Source: Guadua angustifolia (lineage: Eukaryota > Streptophyta > Magnoliopsida > Poales > Poaceae). Taken from it: a stretch of DNA of 64,000 bases. Under the pieces are notes generated by a model, which did no database searches, was not told the DNA's origin, and saw only the letters and a program-made list of their open reading frames with translations. The stretch's first letter is position 1, and each line of letters starts with the position of its first letter. This document shows, piece after piece, positions 11,671 through 23,685 of the stretch. The stretch covers positions 31,206,539 through 31,270,538 of the forward strand of contig CM070501.1 in assembly GCA_036346375.1 (NCBI GenBank), in the 5' to 3' direction. A program made the translations under genes and the position numbers.

Positions 11671-12837
11671 CTAGAAATTGTGAGCTTCGGAGGTGCTCTT
11701 CCTATCCACTTTGCAACCCGCATAATCGAAATCCGAATATCCAATTAAATCAAACTTAGCACCTTTAGGATACCATAACCCAATATTTGAAGAATGCTTT
11801 AAATATCTTAGAATTCTCTTTACGGGAACTAAATGACATTCTTTGGGAGAAACTTGAAAACGAGCACACATACAAACACTAAGCATTATATCGGGCCTAG
11901 ATGCAGTGAGATAAAGTAAACTACCAATTATGGATCTATAAAGCTTTAAGTCTACCAGTTTACCTCCCTCATTTAGGTCGAGATGCCCGTTTGAAGCCAT
12001 TGGAGTCTTGATTGGCTTTGCATCCTCCATGCCAAACCTTTTGAGTAAATCCCTTGTGTATTTGGTTTGGCTTACAAATGTTCCATTCTTGAGTTGCTTG
12101 ATTTGAAGTCCGAGAAAGAAACTCAATTCTCCAATCATCGACATTTCGAATTCCCTAGACATCATATCACCAAATTCTTTGCAAAACTCTTCGTTAGTAG
12201 AACCAAAAATGATATCATCAACATAAATTTGACATACAAAGAAATCTTCATCAATTATTTTTGTAAAGAGTGTTGTATCAACCTTCCCAATTTTAAATCC
12301 TTTTGAAATTAGAAAATCTCTAAGTCGCTCATACCATGCTCTAGGAGCTTGTTTGAGTCCGTATAGCGCCTTAGAGAGTTTATAAACATGATTAGGATAT
12401 TTGAAATTTTCAAAACCGGGAGGTTGTTCTACAAATACCAATTCGGATATTTATCCATTTAAGAACGCACTCTTTACATCTATTTGAAATAATTTGATAT
12501 CAAAACATGATGCAAATGCAAGTAAGATTCTAATAGCCTTTAATCTAGCTACGGGTGCAAATGTTTCACCAAAATCTAACCCCTCAACTTGAGTGAAACC
12601 TTGCGCCACTAGTCTAACCTTATTTCTAACAACTATACCATTTTCATCTTGTTTATTTCGAAAGACCCATTTTGTGCCAATTACATTATGTTCTTTAGAC
12701 CTTTCAACTAAAGTCCAAACATCATTACGGGAAAAATTATTTAATTTATTGTGCATGGCATTTACCCAATCCGGATCATCTAATGCCTCATCTACGTGAG
12801 TTGGTTGAAAGATGACACAAATGAATAATGTTCGCAA
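11671..12837 (-). pseudogene. Copia reverse transcriptase, interrupted by one nonsense codon
   Basis: The frame from 12837 carries the standard copia RT opening: GTKWVFRNKQDE, LVAQGFTQ, then FQIDVKSAFLNG. It hits TAA at 12451-12453 and continues in the same frame with VFVEQPPGFEN, YGLKQAPRAWYERL and the catalytic QIYVDDIIFGS box. It then runs into RNase H connection sequence (YLTASRPDI, RILRYLKH, GYSDFDYAGC). The frame ends at 11671 after KSTSEAHNF, where functional elements continue, so a further frameshift is present. Only one base change would account for the internal stop. RT copies element RNA into cDNA within virus-like particles. Confidence 0.92.
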
Positions 12838-12950
12838 AAAGAAGCGACAGGGGATCGAGTTTGAACACCCTTACTCACATCACCCAATATTTGATCTATT
12901 GGGTGATCTTTGGAGAGACCGTGATGGACTCGTTGAGGTAGAGGTTGAAT

Positions 12951-14411
12951 TTACAGCTCATTATCCTTGTCATCTTCATCAATTGTTTGAACTTGACTTG
13001 GTGTTGTGGAAGTTGAAGGCTCGACTTGGATAGATGAGGATTGATCATGTTTATCTACTTCCGGCTTTACGTCTCCAAGTGTCATATTCTTCATAGCTTC
13101 TCTTAGGCCTTCTTCACCTACATCATCCAAGTTTTCTTGCTCTTCTTGAGAGCCATTAGTCTCATCGAATTCAACATCACATGTTTCCTCGACAAAACCT
13201 TTATTTTTATTAAAAACTCGATAAGCTTTACTATTTGAGGAATAACCAAGCAAGAAACCTTCATCGCAACGACTTTGAAATTTTGAAAGCCGAACACCCT
13301 TTTTCAAAATATAACATTTGCAACCAAAAACTCGAAAATAAGAAATGTTCGGCCTTCTTCCAACAAGAAGCTCATAAGAGGTCTTTTTCAAAAGTCGATG
13401 CAAATAGAGTCTATTTGTTGCATGACAAGCGGTATTGATGGCTTCTGCCCAAAAACTATCGAAAGTACCATATTCATCAAGCATTGTTCTTGCCATTTCA
13501 ATTAATGTTCGATTTTTCCGTTCCACAACTCCATTTTGTTCCAGAGTGTAGGTTGCGGAAAGTTCGTGCTTTATTCCAAGTTCATCACAATAATCTTCAA
13601 TTCTTGTATTTTTGAACTCGGAACCATTATCACTATGGATTTTCTTTAATTTAAAATCAAATTCATTTTGAGCCCTTTTTGCAAACTTTTTGAAAATTTC
13701 GGAAGCTTCGGATTTATCATCCAAAAAGAAAACCCAAGTATATCTAGAATAATTGTCAACGATGACTAAACAATAAGAATTACCCCCAGTGCTCTTATAG
13801 GTTGTCGGGCCAAACAAATTCATATGTAAGAGCTCTAATGGTCTAGAAGTGGACATGATACTCTTTGAAGGATGAGAGCTAGCCACTTGCTTGCCGGCTT
13901 GACAAGCGCTACAAAGTCTATTTTTCTCAAACTTCACATCTTTCAAGCCCACAACTAAATCATTTTTAAAAAGCTTTTTGAGTTGAATCATCCCAACATG
14001 AGCTAGTCTTCTATGCTACAACCATCCTAAAGATGTTTTTGCCATTAAGCATGTTTGAAGACACGAGTCATTTGAGGTGAAGTCAACTAAATATAAATTT
14101 CCAAATCTAAATCCTTTAAACACTAGCGAATTATCATTTTCTTTAGAAATAACAACACCATTTTTAGAGAAGGTACAAACAAGATCAAGATCACAAATTT
14201 GAGCAACGGATAGCAAGTTAAAATTTAAAGTTTCAACTAGAGATACATTAGAAATGGAAAGGTCATTTGATATGGCAATTTTACCTAAACCCAATACCTT
14301 TCCTTTGCTATTATCTCCAAATGTGATCTTATCATGTTGTCCACTTCGAATCAAAAGTGGTGAACATTTTCGATCATGGGTCATGTGTTGAGTACAACCG
14401 CTATCCAACAC
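12951..14411 (-). pseudogene. Copia protease, GAG-pre-integrase and integrase in one frame with one nonsense codon
   Basis: The frame starts near 14411 with the protease active site LDSGCTQHMT. It runs through a GAG-pre-integrase segment to SLGWL, then meets TAG at 14016-14018 where functional copies have Trp before HRRLAHVG. The same frame continues into integrase from 13991: an HHCC zinc region (HRRLAH and CSAC), YTLEQNGVVERKNRTL with the catalytic Glu, and KIHSDNGSEF with the second Asp. At the first catalytic position the sequence reads LHMNLFGP, so Asp is replaced by Asn (codon 13818-13820). After the integrase core the linker becomes acidic and ends at 12951. RT resumes in another frame. 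Confidence 0.92.
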
Positions 14412-14544
14412 CCAATGCCGCCCACGGCCTTGTAGTTCACCTACAAAATAAAATCAAACATTTTAGGTACCCAAATTTGTTTGGGTCCTTGGAGGTTAGT
14501 GACCAAGGTTTTGGGAACCCAAGCGGCTTTCTTTCTTTGGCCAA

Positions 14545-16374
14545 TTATTGGGGTCCCAATAAATTTAGCAAAAACTTTACCATTTTATCCTTTTTAAGTA
14601 CATAGCAAGTATCATGAATGTTCTCTTTAGATGCTTTACTTAGTGAGCAATCAATAGCAAGATGTCCTATGTCATGACATTTGTAACAAAATTTGCTATT
14701 AGATTTCACAAAGCGAGGAGCCTTGTTACTTAATTTCTTATTCTTTTTAGGCACATATTCTAGTCCTTCTTTATTGTACGAACATCTTTGACTACTTAAA
14801 ATTTTGTTTAAGGTGTCCTTACCCCTAAAACATCTATCTAAGCTTCTGTTGAGTTTATCTACTTGTTCTTTAAGCTCATTATTTTCGACAATCAAATTTT
14901 CATTTCGTGAGTTTGCACTAGAGCATGATAAATCAACTAAATCATCACATGAAGTAGGTATGCTAGATTTTTCTACATGAAATGAGCCATCATCTAATCT
15001 AGGCAAAACATCAATAATATTACATTCAATTCCAATATCATTTGAGGACTTTGAATGATCCTTGGCAAGGAGAACCTCATGAGCTTCCTTTAGCTCCTCA
15101 TAAGAGTTTTTGAGAGAAAGAAACTCTTTTCTCAAAACCTTAAATTTTGATTTCTCTTTGCCAAGGTACTCATTTAAGTCCTCGAGCATATCCATCAACT
15201 CATCGTATGAAGGTTCATCATCATCATTTGAATTTACCTTAAATTCTCCTTTAGCCATGAGGCATAAGGGAGTGACGAATGGCGATGATGCTTCTTTGAT
15301 GGTGATACCGGCAAGCCCCTTCTTCTTTGAAGGTGTTTCATCTTCGGATGAATCGGAATCCGAGTACTCCTCCTCGGAATCCCACTCACCAATATGGGCT
15401 TCATCTTTGCCATCCTTTTGCAATTTCTTGAAGAGCTTCTTCTTTCCTTGAAAAAATTTCTTCTTCTTTGGTGACTTGTTCTTATCGTCCTTCTTCTTGG
15501 GGCAATGTGAGGCGATGTGCCCCTTTTCATCACATTCATAGCACCGAATATTTGCATACCGGTTGGTGCTAGAATGTTGCCCTTTCTTGAATCTTGGTGG
15601 ACCGCTTGAGTTAGATCGCCTTCTCATGAACCTCTTCATTCTTCTCACGAGAAGAGCCATCTCCTCCTCGGTGTCTTCATCTTCGGAGTCCTCATCACTT
15701 GACTCCGCCTTTGCCTTGAAAGCAATATTCTTTTTCTTCGAGGAGCTTTGTTCCAATAGCTCTTCCTTGTCCTTTTTGTAGAGCTCATTTGTGATGAGAT
15801 TACCAAGAAGTCCGGTTGGCGTCATCCTTGGCAATTCCGGTGAATTGAGGAATAGAGTCACCAATGTCTCATACTTCTCAGGAAGAGCCCTAAGCATTTT
15901 CCTGACAATATCAACATCACTCAAGGTTGTACCAAGACCCTTGAGTTCGTTAACAATATTGTTTAATCTAGAATACATTTCATTGATATTCTCATGAGGT
16001 AACATAATGAAACTTTCATATTTTACTCTAAGCATGTGTAATTTTGCTTCCTTAGCAGTGGAGGTTCCTTCGTGAATTTCCGACAATGTATTCCAAATTT
16101 CATGTGCGGTTTCTAAATTACTTATACGATTAAATTCATCCGCATTTAGAGCACCAAAAATAGCATTCATCGCTTGTGCATTAAGATGAACAAATCTTTC
16201 ATTTTGTTCAGGTGTCAAAGCGGGATCACCAGTCACACCATAACCTTCATTAACAATTCTCCATATGTTGGGATTAATGGCTTTAAGGTAAACGGTCATT
16301 CGTATTTTCCAGTACGCATAGTTTGTGCCATCGAAAAATGGCGCCTTGCCTATTGACACCCCATCACTAGCCAT
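14545..16374 (-). CDS. Gag polyprotein of the SIRE/Maximus-type element (609 aa)
   Basis: The frame opens with ATG at 16374, 40 nt downstream of the primer site. The N-terminal part shows FFDGTNYAYWKIRM (about residues 13-26) and a UBN2-type gag body (about 60-200). A CCHC zinc knuckle CYECDEKGHIASHC lies at about 278-291 and a second, CYKCHDIGHLAIDC, at about 563-576. Between them is a Lys/Glu/Ser-rich, coiled-coil-prone region. Long gags with a second distal knuckle are typical of the SIRE lineage. The frame stops at 14545 in a different register from the protease. Functional relatives continue past this point, so the C-terminus is probably frameshifted near 14590. Gag forms the RNA-packaging particle in the cytoplasm. 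Confidence 0.9.
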   Translation of the reverse strand: MASDGVSIGKAPFFDGTNYAYWKIRMTVYLKAINPNIWRIVNEGYGVTGDPALTPEQNERFVHLNAQAMNAIFGALNADEFNRISNLETAHEIWNTLSEIHEGTSTAKEAKLHMLRVKYESFIMLPHENINEMYSRLNNIVNELKGLGTTLSDVDIVRKMLRALPEKYETLVTLFLNSPELPRMTPTGLLGNLITNELYKKDKEELLEQSSSKKKNIAFKAKAESSDEDSEDEDTEEEMALLVRRMKRFMRRRSNSSGPPRFKKGQHSSTNRYANIRCYECDEKGHIASHCPKKKDDKNKSPKKKKFFQGKKKLFKKLQKDGKDEAHIGEWDSEEEYSDSDSSEDETPSKKKGLAGITIKEASSPFVTPLCLMAKGEFKVNSNDDDEPSYDELMDMLEDLNEYLGKEKSKFKVLRKEFLSLKNSYEELKEAHEVLLAKDHSKSSNDIGIECNIIDVLPRLDDGSFHVEKSSIPTSCDDLVDLSCSSANSRNENLIVENNELKEQVDKLNRSLDRCFRGKDTLNKILSSQRCSYNKEGLEYVPKKNKKLSNKAPRFVKSNSKFCYKCHDIGHLAIDCSLSKASKENIHDTCYVLKKDKMVKFLLNLLGPQ

Positions 16375-16413
16375 CCTTACTCTTAGGCGGTAAAGCCCGA
16401 ATTAAGAGTACTT

Positions 16414-16425
16414 GCTCTGATACCA
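16414..16425 (-). other. Primer-binding site (tRNA-iMet)
   Basis: The minus strand reads TGGTATCAGAGC two bases after the 5' LTR end. It is complementary to the 3' end of plant initiator tRNA-Met, the usual copia primer. Confidence 0.9.
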
Positions 16426-16427
16426 CT

Positions 16428-17892
16428 TGTAGGATCAAGGACACCGACTAGAGGGGGGTGAATAGGAGGTTTTAAATTTTCTACGCTAAATTCAAGTTTT
16501 GATATTTCTAAGCACAAGTGACAAATTTAGCAAATTTAATGTCTAGCAATTTTAGTGAATACCAAGCAATCTTCTCTACTTAATTGATTTAATGGCTGTA
16601 CTAATGTAGCAACAAGATAATCAAATAGCCAAAATTAATGCAACAAAATGAACTAGGCAAACCACAATAGAAGAACACGTGAGTTTATCCCGTGGTCTCG
16701 GAGACTTGCCGGTCTCCCCTACTCCACATTGAGGTGACTTGAATTTCTTCAAGCCGGCTCCACTTGCTTGAGCCATCCCCTATCACTAGAGGTAGCTCTT
16801 CCCCGCTCCGAGTAGGCGAGCTCCTTGCCTTCACAACGATTGGACCTTCTCACAACCTTCTTGAGAAGATCACCAACCCCGATCGCCTCCAAGCCATCTA
16901 GGAGGCGGCAACCTCCAAGAGTAACAAGTTTGACGCTTGCTCGAAGTCGATTTGAGTGTCTAATGGCTCACACTAAATGCAACACTCAATTTTCTCTCTT
17001 CTCTAGCACTTAATGTGAATTGAATGCTCTAGAGAGAGGAGGAACCTTTTGCTACAGCTCAAATGTGTTCAATAGTGCCCAAGGGTGCTGTAGATGGCAG
17101 GTGGAGGGGTATTTATACCCCCACCCACGAAAACTAGCCGTTGAACTACTTAAACCGAACTCAACCAGGTTTTCCGGTGCTACCGCCCATGTAGGGCCGG
17201 TAGCACCGGGGTTCAGCCCCGATGAGATGTCAGAGCAGTTAATGCTCTGACATAGCCGTTGAGCAGGAAATCCGGTGCTACCGCCCATGTAGGACCGGTA
17301 GCACCGGGTTTCCTGATTTTCCTTTTTCACCACAAGATCACTCTCTGGAATTAATACACCGGGTGAGGGGCCGGTGCTACCGCCACCCCGGTAGCACCGG
17401 GCTGCAATAGCCGGTAGCACCGCTTACTGACTTCCAAAAAGGAGAGCCTCTGGAATTTTTACACCGAGGTAAGGGTCGGTGCTACCGCCCCTCCGGTAGC
17501 ACCGTAGTACCATAGGCGGTAGCACCGCCTTTTCTAGTTTCAGAGACATCCCTTTTTGGCTTTTCAATGCATTCACTTATGAGACTCTATATGCTAGTGT
17601 ATGAGTGTAATTTGACCAATTTGAGCCTTTAGACACTAAAAACACCTTCAAGCAAAACATCAAACCCCTCTTGATAGTACGACCCTACTTCTAGCAATCC
17701 GATCTTTTCACCAAACTCCGAGATCGGTAAAATGACTAGAGAAATGTCCTTAGAGTATTTACCTTGGATTGAATTGTACCTTGATCCTCTTTTTCTCCAT
17801 TTCGATGCTTGCACAATATCCAAATCTTGAGACTAACCTATTTCAATATGCTCAACATACATGTTAGTCTTCTGAGAGAGATTGTCATTAAT
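16428..17892 (-). repeat. 5' LTR of the SIRE/Maximus-type element
   Basis: On the plus strand it begins TGTAGGATCAAGG next to the primer site and runs to GAGATTGTCATTAAT. It contains two clear hairpins with 11-bp arms CCGGTGCTACC/GGTAGCACCGG at 17174-17209 and 17272-17307. A third inverted repeat (CAGAGCA/TGCTCTG) lies near 17231-17250. Homology to the solo LTR at 1697 suggests that the true end may be 17903. Confidence 0.85.
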
Positions 17893-17903
17893 TGCCAAAA
17901 CCA

Positions 17904-18619
17904 CGAAATACTTTTTGGGGGCCTAGATGCTTTCAACGGAGCGATGGAACTCTCTGACGATCTTGTCGAGGAGGACGGAGACGGCGCGATTCACAGTGAG
18001 TATCGGCATTTTCTTGTTCTTACCGTAGTGATTGCCGTCGTTCTTTTCTGTTCTTCTTCTTTCTTTGTTTCGTTCTGTACTCAGTGAAGAGCAAGTGCGT
18101 GATAACTTTTTGAAATGAGATGTAAAGAGTAATTGTGATGTGTATGAACTCTTGTGTATGTATTCCATTCATTGATCAATATTTATACATGGTGAACGGG
18201 TGGATTAACACCGTTAAGGGATCTGAAGGGAAGTTAAGGTATTGAAGAGACGACAGTTTTTCCTTTGTGTCTTTGCTTCGGTAGTTTGAGTAACTTCCAT
18301 TTCCAGTAGTTGCTTCGGTTATTACTTCCACCGGTTGAAGATGAAGATGAGATCATCTTGTTCTTTCGCAATAGCCATGGTCATGGTGGGGTATCCTCCT
18401 GATGATGACTAGAATGACCACGATGGCAGAGGTAGGTTGTGTGGGGTGGATTAGAGGTTTGATGCCGGGATTGGTTTTGTTTCGTAAAAGATGCTGGGAT
18501 TGGTAGCTTGTCTGGAAGCAAAAATAACAGGAGGACAAGATGGTGTTTCCAGTGGCCAAATGCTATATACACACACACACACACTAGTAATTTGCTATGA
18601 GGTAATGTGTAATTTTGGC
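17904..18619. other. Unassigned sequence with weak coding or LTR-like character
   Basis: A plus-strand frame at 17932-17993 (FNGAMELSDDLVEEDGDGA) runs into a GTGAGT that could be a splice donor. On the minus strand the 18080-18250 part (ATTGATCAATGAATGG, TGTATAAATATT) resembles a copia LTR leader. Neither reading is conclusive. A (CA)n run of about 8 units sits at 18567-18584. Confidence 0.3.
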
Positions 18620-18627
18620 CTGGTAGG

Positions 18628-18775
18628 TAGGGGTGGGCATTCGGTTTTTTCGGTTTGGTTTGTTCGGGTTTTGGAAAATTCGGTTTTGAAGATCGATAAA
18701 GCGAACGAAAAGAATAACCGAAAAAAAACGAATTAATTCGGTTTATTGGTTCGGTTTTTGGTTATTCGGTTACCG
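18628..18775 (+). repeat. Left TIR and subterminal CGGTTT repeats of the hAT-like element
   Basis: A 13-bp TIR is followed by clustered TTCGGTTT and TCGGTTTGG units. hAT transposases are known to bind short subterminal repeats of this kind. Confidence 0.65.
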
Positions 18776-18934
18776 AATTTACGAGGCAGCAATCAATAGT
18801 TCAATACCGATATGTGATTACGTGAATCTGGTGATCTTAGTCGCGGTCCACACCTTGACCAGCTCACGAACCTGGCGGCGACTTCTTGCGGCATCAACGT
18901 TGACCTTTTGTCGAATGCGGTTTGGCGGTTGCGC

Positions 18935-21900
18935 TATAACGACCCCCATTTTTACAGAATGCAAAATGGAAATCTAATGTGCTTAAAGTACTAGTCCACT
19001 GGATCGATAGCTAGCACTCACATTTCAACGATTGGAATCACAACCATACATTAAATTAATTAACGGAAGCGATTAATTACGAAATATTACAACTCGAGAG
19101 AATATAGCGGCGAAGAAGCAAAGCCTTGTAGTGTACCCATCAATCCGCGAACAGCCGACCGGGCATAAATCCGGATAGAACACGTCGAAAAAGAACCCGC
19201 AACTGCGATGAACAACCGAAGCCTCGCTAACTCATCCACCTAAAATAATAATTAAGAAAGGGTGAGTACTTTCGTACTCGCAAGACTTGAGCAAAACCTA
19301 TAATACATGCGAGCCATTTCAAAGGAAAGGCTTCTCTGAGTTAATTTGCATAAGCGAATTTCATTTGTAAATCAAGTTGTTTGCAAACGGAATTTATAAG
19401 AGCAAGATTGATTGATAACAAATAAATAAAGCATAGTAATACTCACGGTCCTCCACGACGTGGCGACGAATTATCAAATCCTGAAATCCATCAATGTCGG
19501 CCCTTTGACATAAAACACAGTTGAAAAACAAAATGATACCAACCCTTTTTAAAATAATAAAACATCTAACATTGGAATGACTTCACCAAGTGCCCATGAT
19601 GGCGCGGCTAATCGATTAGATTTAAACTCTGCGAGGTGTACAACTTTACCCACAAGGAATGATCCACCTTTTGCTGAGCGTCGGTTTGACACACTTCCTT
19701 AGGTGTGCTGGCAAAGCGATCATACATAAACATTACATTATCTAGACATGACTTTGATCCGGCCGGGGCGTTAACCCCGCCATAGAACTAGAAACACACA
19801 CCCAAGCCGTGGATCCACTTTCACACCCAACACAACGTTTCTAAACATGGCAGGGCGTACAGCTTGCGGGTGGAAACCCTTCCAGGCAGACCTGACCGGA
19901 ATGCCTGTGCTATCTCCCGCCTACCAATGAACAAAGCCATGCCTAAATAACTTAATAGGCTAAAGCTACCCCATAAATAGCCCTCGTGGTTGCACGGAAA
20001 TCTCGGATCAATAGCGTCCCATTGCTCGGTCCTTAATCCGACACGGCGATACTCCACCCTACACTACGTGCAATTCCTCTCGCACATTAAACTCGCCAAT
20101 AATCGCCCGCATCAAAGCATAGTTTTATTTTGGGTTTTTAATCAAAGTACCCGCAACCAACAGTGCTATTTTCAAGGTTTTTAGGAAACAAATATTGATT
20201 TGATCATGCACATCGCTGATTCTAAAGCATGGCTAAGAATGAATAATATGAACGCATATTCCCATGATGACATTAAGTAATGCCTATCCTCAATCTATGG
20301 TTATCAAGGTTCACATTTCCATAATCATCAAGGAGTTTCATGTGACAACGGTATATCTCGAATACCACAAAATAGCGATTTATATAAAATAAGCGCATGC
20401 ATGAAACAATGTGATGCACAAAAGGAATATAAAATCTTGGGATCAATATGGTCAAAGGATGCTTGCCTTGCTTAATCATTGCTTACGGTGAAGACAAGGT
20501 TGCGATTGGCGAAGATGGCGATTTAAAACAACGTCGGGTTCTACGTCGATCAGCGGAAAATAGCAAATAACTAATTTCAATAAGGGCAAAAAGAAAGTAG
20601 ATAGAAAGAACAAATAAAACTCTTTACCAGAAACAGGGATTGCCCTTTATGAATTTATTAATCTTAATTTATGAATTCAAGATGCAAAAATTGGTTGGAT
20701 TAATCATTAGTTGCAAATTCATTGATTTTACTATTCACAATACGATTTCGAGTAACTTTGTTACTTATGGGTTTTGCTCTATTAGGATTCAGATTCAAAG
20801 CAAGATGAAATAAGGATATTTTCCTAGATTATTGCAAATTATATCTTAAAGATTATTTCTAAGCTATTCTTTACTAAATTCAGATTTAGATGAGCTGCTT
20901 TACGAGCTGATGAAAAGGCTTAATTGATCACATTATATCACGAATGAATACTTCTTTATCTTTGATTGATTTCACGTAGAATTAGTTTTACGCAAGTTAG
21001 ATCTACTGATTTAGGCTACTGATAACATTTCCATCATATTTGAGAAGGCTCTGGTGATACAAATAACTTAACTACAGGTTTACTCATTTGCAACTACAGC
21101 TCGTTCATTCATATTACAGTCTAAAGTAATGTGATTACTTAGGGCCATTAAGCTATTAAGATTAATATGTAAATCATGGTGAAATGAGATTATCTTTTCG
21201 AAATAGGGTAGGCTATACTTTGAAGAACACTACTAAACTAGTTCCATAAGTTTTAGGATTTTGGGCGAGACTATAATCTTATCGCTAAAATGGTTCATGC
21301 TATACTTAAAGACTACTATTCAAAATCGGCAAGAAAGGGGAAATGACAGATTAACGATTAAGGGTTTTGAACTAGCTTGATTTAAATGGAAAGCATATCG
21401 TAATTAAGATGTTTTTGTAGAATATGGTAGCACAAACTTTGTAGAGTGTTACTAAACTAGTTTGACTGATTTTTCCATTTAAACGAGTTATTTTATCTAT
21501 CGCTGAAATAGCCTAAATGATCATATTTGAAACCTTAAATCGGCCAAGTTTCAAACTTGATTTCCAACTACCCTATACATGATTCTGGATTCATTTTTCA
21601 GGCATTAACAGAGTATCATCCTAGAAATGTTATAAAGTTGGTTTGGCATTATTTTAGCTTTAATTGCAATAGATTATCTATTTACTTATTGTTATCATTA
21701 ACATTTTCTTTCATTAAGTACATGCAAATTAAATCTTACTATATATATTTTTACATACATGGGTTCTTCTGTTTCCAAGAACTTCACACAATTTATTTCA
21801 TCCTTTTATGAGTTTTATGCACTTACTCTTATATATGGTCATATTAGGGCTTAAACACAGATCAAAAAGCTATATGTTTTGCATGGTGAGCTTCTCATAA

Positions 21901-23685
21901 TTCGAAGCACATAATCATTTATTTTATGATCTTATAAGTTATATTTTTCATGAGAGCAATATTGTCCATACTAGTGTGTTCATCCCATTTTAAATTTAAA
22001 TGATTGTTTTGTGATTCAAGAATTGGATATTTTAGTATATTTGAATCCATCTGATCTTAGCATCATATAAAACTTATCTTATTGTTTTATGACTTATTGA
22101 CCACAGGTTTAATATGAAGAGCATAATGAGGTTATAATCAAAGTATAATCCAATTAATTGTTTTGCGTTCAAACTTTTAATATTTTTGCATATCTATAAT
22201 CTTCACGATATTAGATAAATATATAAATTTATTTCACTGGTTTGTGACTACAAATGCACAAGTTATTAATAACTGAATGTATTTGACCAAAATTTGAATG
22301 CAAATCAAGAATGCGCTTTACCAAGAGAGAAGCATATACGGCCTACTCTTCTTCTACTTGAGGCTGCTGACTCCTCGACCCCCTGGCAGACATCGAGAGC
22401 GGGGGCCGGTTAGGGCTCGGCCGCGAGGCACTCGGCGATGATCCGTGAAGGCGACAGACCAGAGGATCAAGCCAGCAAGGAGCATCAAGGGAGGCGTTGA
22501 TTAATAGGAGATCACGGAGAGAGGCCCTTGGAGGGAGGCGGCAACCATGGCGGTGACAAGCGGAGAAGATGAACAGGCGGTTAGGGCTTGAATCGGTAGC
22601 ATTGTGAGCATCAGGAGGTGCTAGAGGTTCCATTTTGGAGGTTGGTTCAGTGGAAGAGTATCTGAGCTGAGCTCCCACCGGCGGCCATTCATGGAGGAAG
22701 AGGGCGCACGGCTGGAGCCAAATTTCGCATGAAGAGCTCAAGATTTTCTTGAGGGCTTTAGCTCAATAGAGTGTGGTGATGCTCCAGCTTAAGGGGATTT
22801 GGAAATGGTTTGCTCATTCTCTTGAATCAATTCCGGCTTTGAGCTTCAGGGGCTTCTGGAAATGGAGAAAAGGGCAGGGAGTTCTTGCGCTGGCTTGAGG
22901 AGAAAAGAAGGAGTGGAGGGGGAAGTGGAGCACTGCCACTAGTGGTTTTCAAGGTGCAATGTATCTGGTTGAGGGTTGGCGTGATATCCTAAGGCATCGA
23001 CTTGGGCTTGCTCTGGCATCGATGGAAGATTCGGAGGTGGAGTGGCTGCGATCGGGACCCACATGGCGATGAAAGTCACGGTGGAGGCAAAGCAAATTGA
23101 GAATTGGCTGCGGTGCACGAGATAAAGCTCAATGGATAGGTTATCTATCATGTCTGAATTTTTATGAGAAATTTATTTCGTGATGAGTTGCCAGTTATCT
23201 GCCTACTGTATAATTTTAAGACTGACAAGTTACAGTGCACATATTTCTATTTTCCTAATTTTGATTTATCAGACAATTCAAATATTTTTATAACTTTTTG
23301 AAACTTTGTTTTCAAATTAATTTGAGCTAAGTATTCTTATGTAAAATTTTTAGCTCAAGATATTGCTCAGTATTTTATAAAAATTCTGACATTAAGATTT
23401 TCAAAATTTGAGCTTCATTTTTGAATTTTTAAAAGTGTTATATCTCATGATCAGTTCCTAGAATTTCTACCAGAGGTAAATATCACTCTGAGGGTATTAT
23501 GGTAATTTTCTTGGATTCGGATAATGTTTGGATGATCTCCATTCCTTAATTCTATTTGTTGGATTTTCATACAATACAAAACTCCAAGAAATTCAATTAA
23601 AACCAATGATGCCAAGAAACTCAGAAATAAATATTTTCAATTTCAAAATATATATTTTTACTTTATTAAAATTTGGGATGTTACA
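18935..23685 (-). mobile_element. Long LTR-like insertion (4.75 kb) nested in the hAT-like element
   Basis: On the minus strand it begins TGTAACATCCC at 23685 and ends GGGGGTCGTTATA at 18935. Near its 3' end is the palindromic motif GCGAGTACGAAAGTACTCACC (complement at 19261-19281). The same motif and similar GGATGTTAC/GGTCGTTACA ends occur near 44670-44960 and 46090-46452, which suggests one family of very long solo LTRs, possibly Ty3/gypsy. It holds a GC-rich, gene-like part at 22330-23130 and otherwise AT-rich sequence without pol domains. I see no clean target duplication (TGCGC against CTGCT). Confidence 0.55.

Larger units (their letters stand above)
6487..17892 (-). mobile_element. SIRE/Maximus-type Ty1/copia retrotransposon with env-position ORF
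   Basis: Two LTRs of about 1.43 kb (6487-7919) and 1.46 kb (16428-17892) flank an 8.5-kb interior read on the minus strand. The interior runs primer site, gag, protease-integrase, RT-RNase H, an extra ORF and a polypurine tract. Gene order, a long gag with two zinc knuckles and the ORF between RNase H and the 3' LTR place it in the SIRE/Maximus lineage. Lesions are few: a frameshift at the gag end, one TAG before integrase, a frameshift between integrase and RT, one TAA in RT, damage in RNase H and frameshifts in the extra ORF. No matching target-site duplication is visible. The right LTR may extend to 17903, where homology to the solo LTR at 1697 continues (GGTTTTGG motif). The outer ends are uncertain by about 15 bp. 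Confidence 0.9.

Noticed and set aside
6482..17908. Target-site duplication for the SIRE-type element
   Set aside because: GCGGA on the left and CGAAA (or TGCCA, depending on the boundary) on the right do not match, so no TSD is claimed.
17809..18087. Possible exon with splice donor GTGAGT near 17993
   Set aside because: The frame begins inside the SIRE-type LTR and no family match or acceptor could be named; kept only as a weak note.
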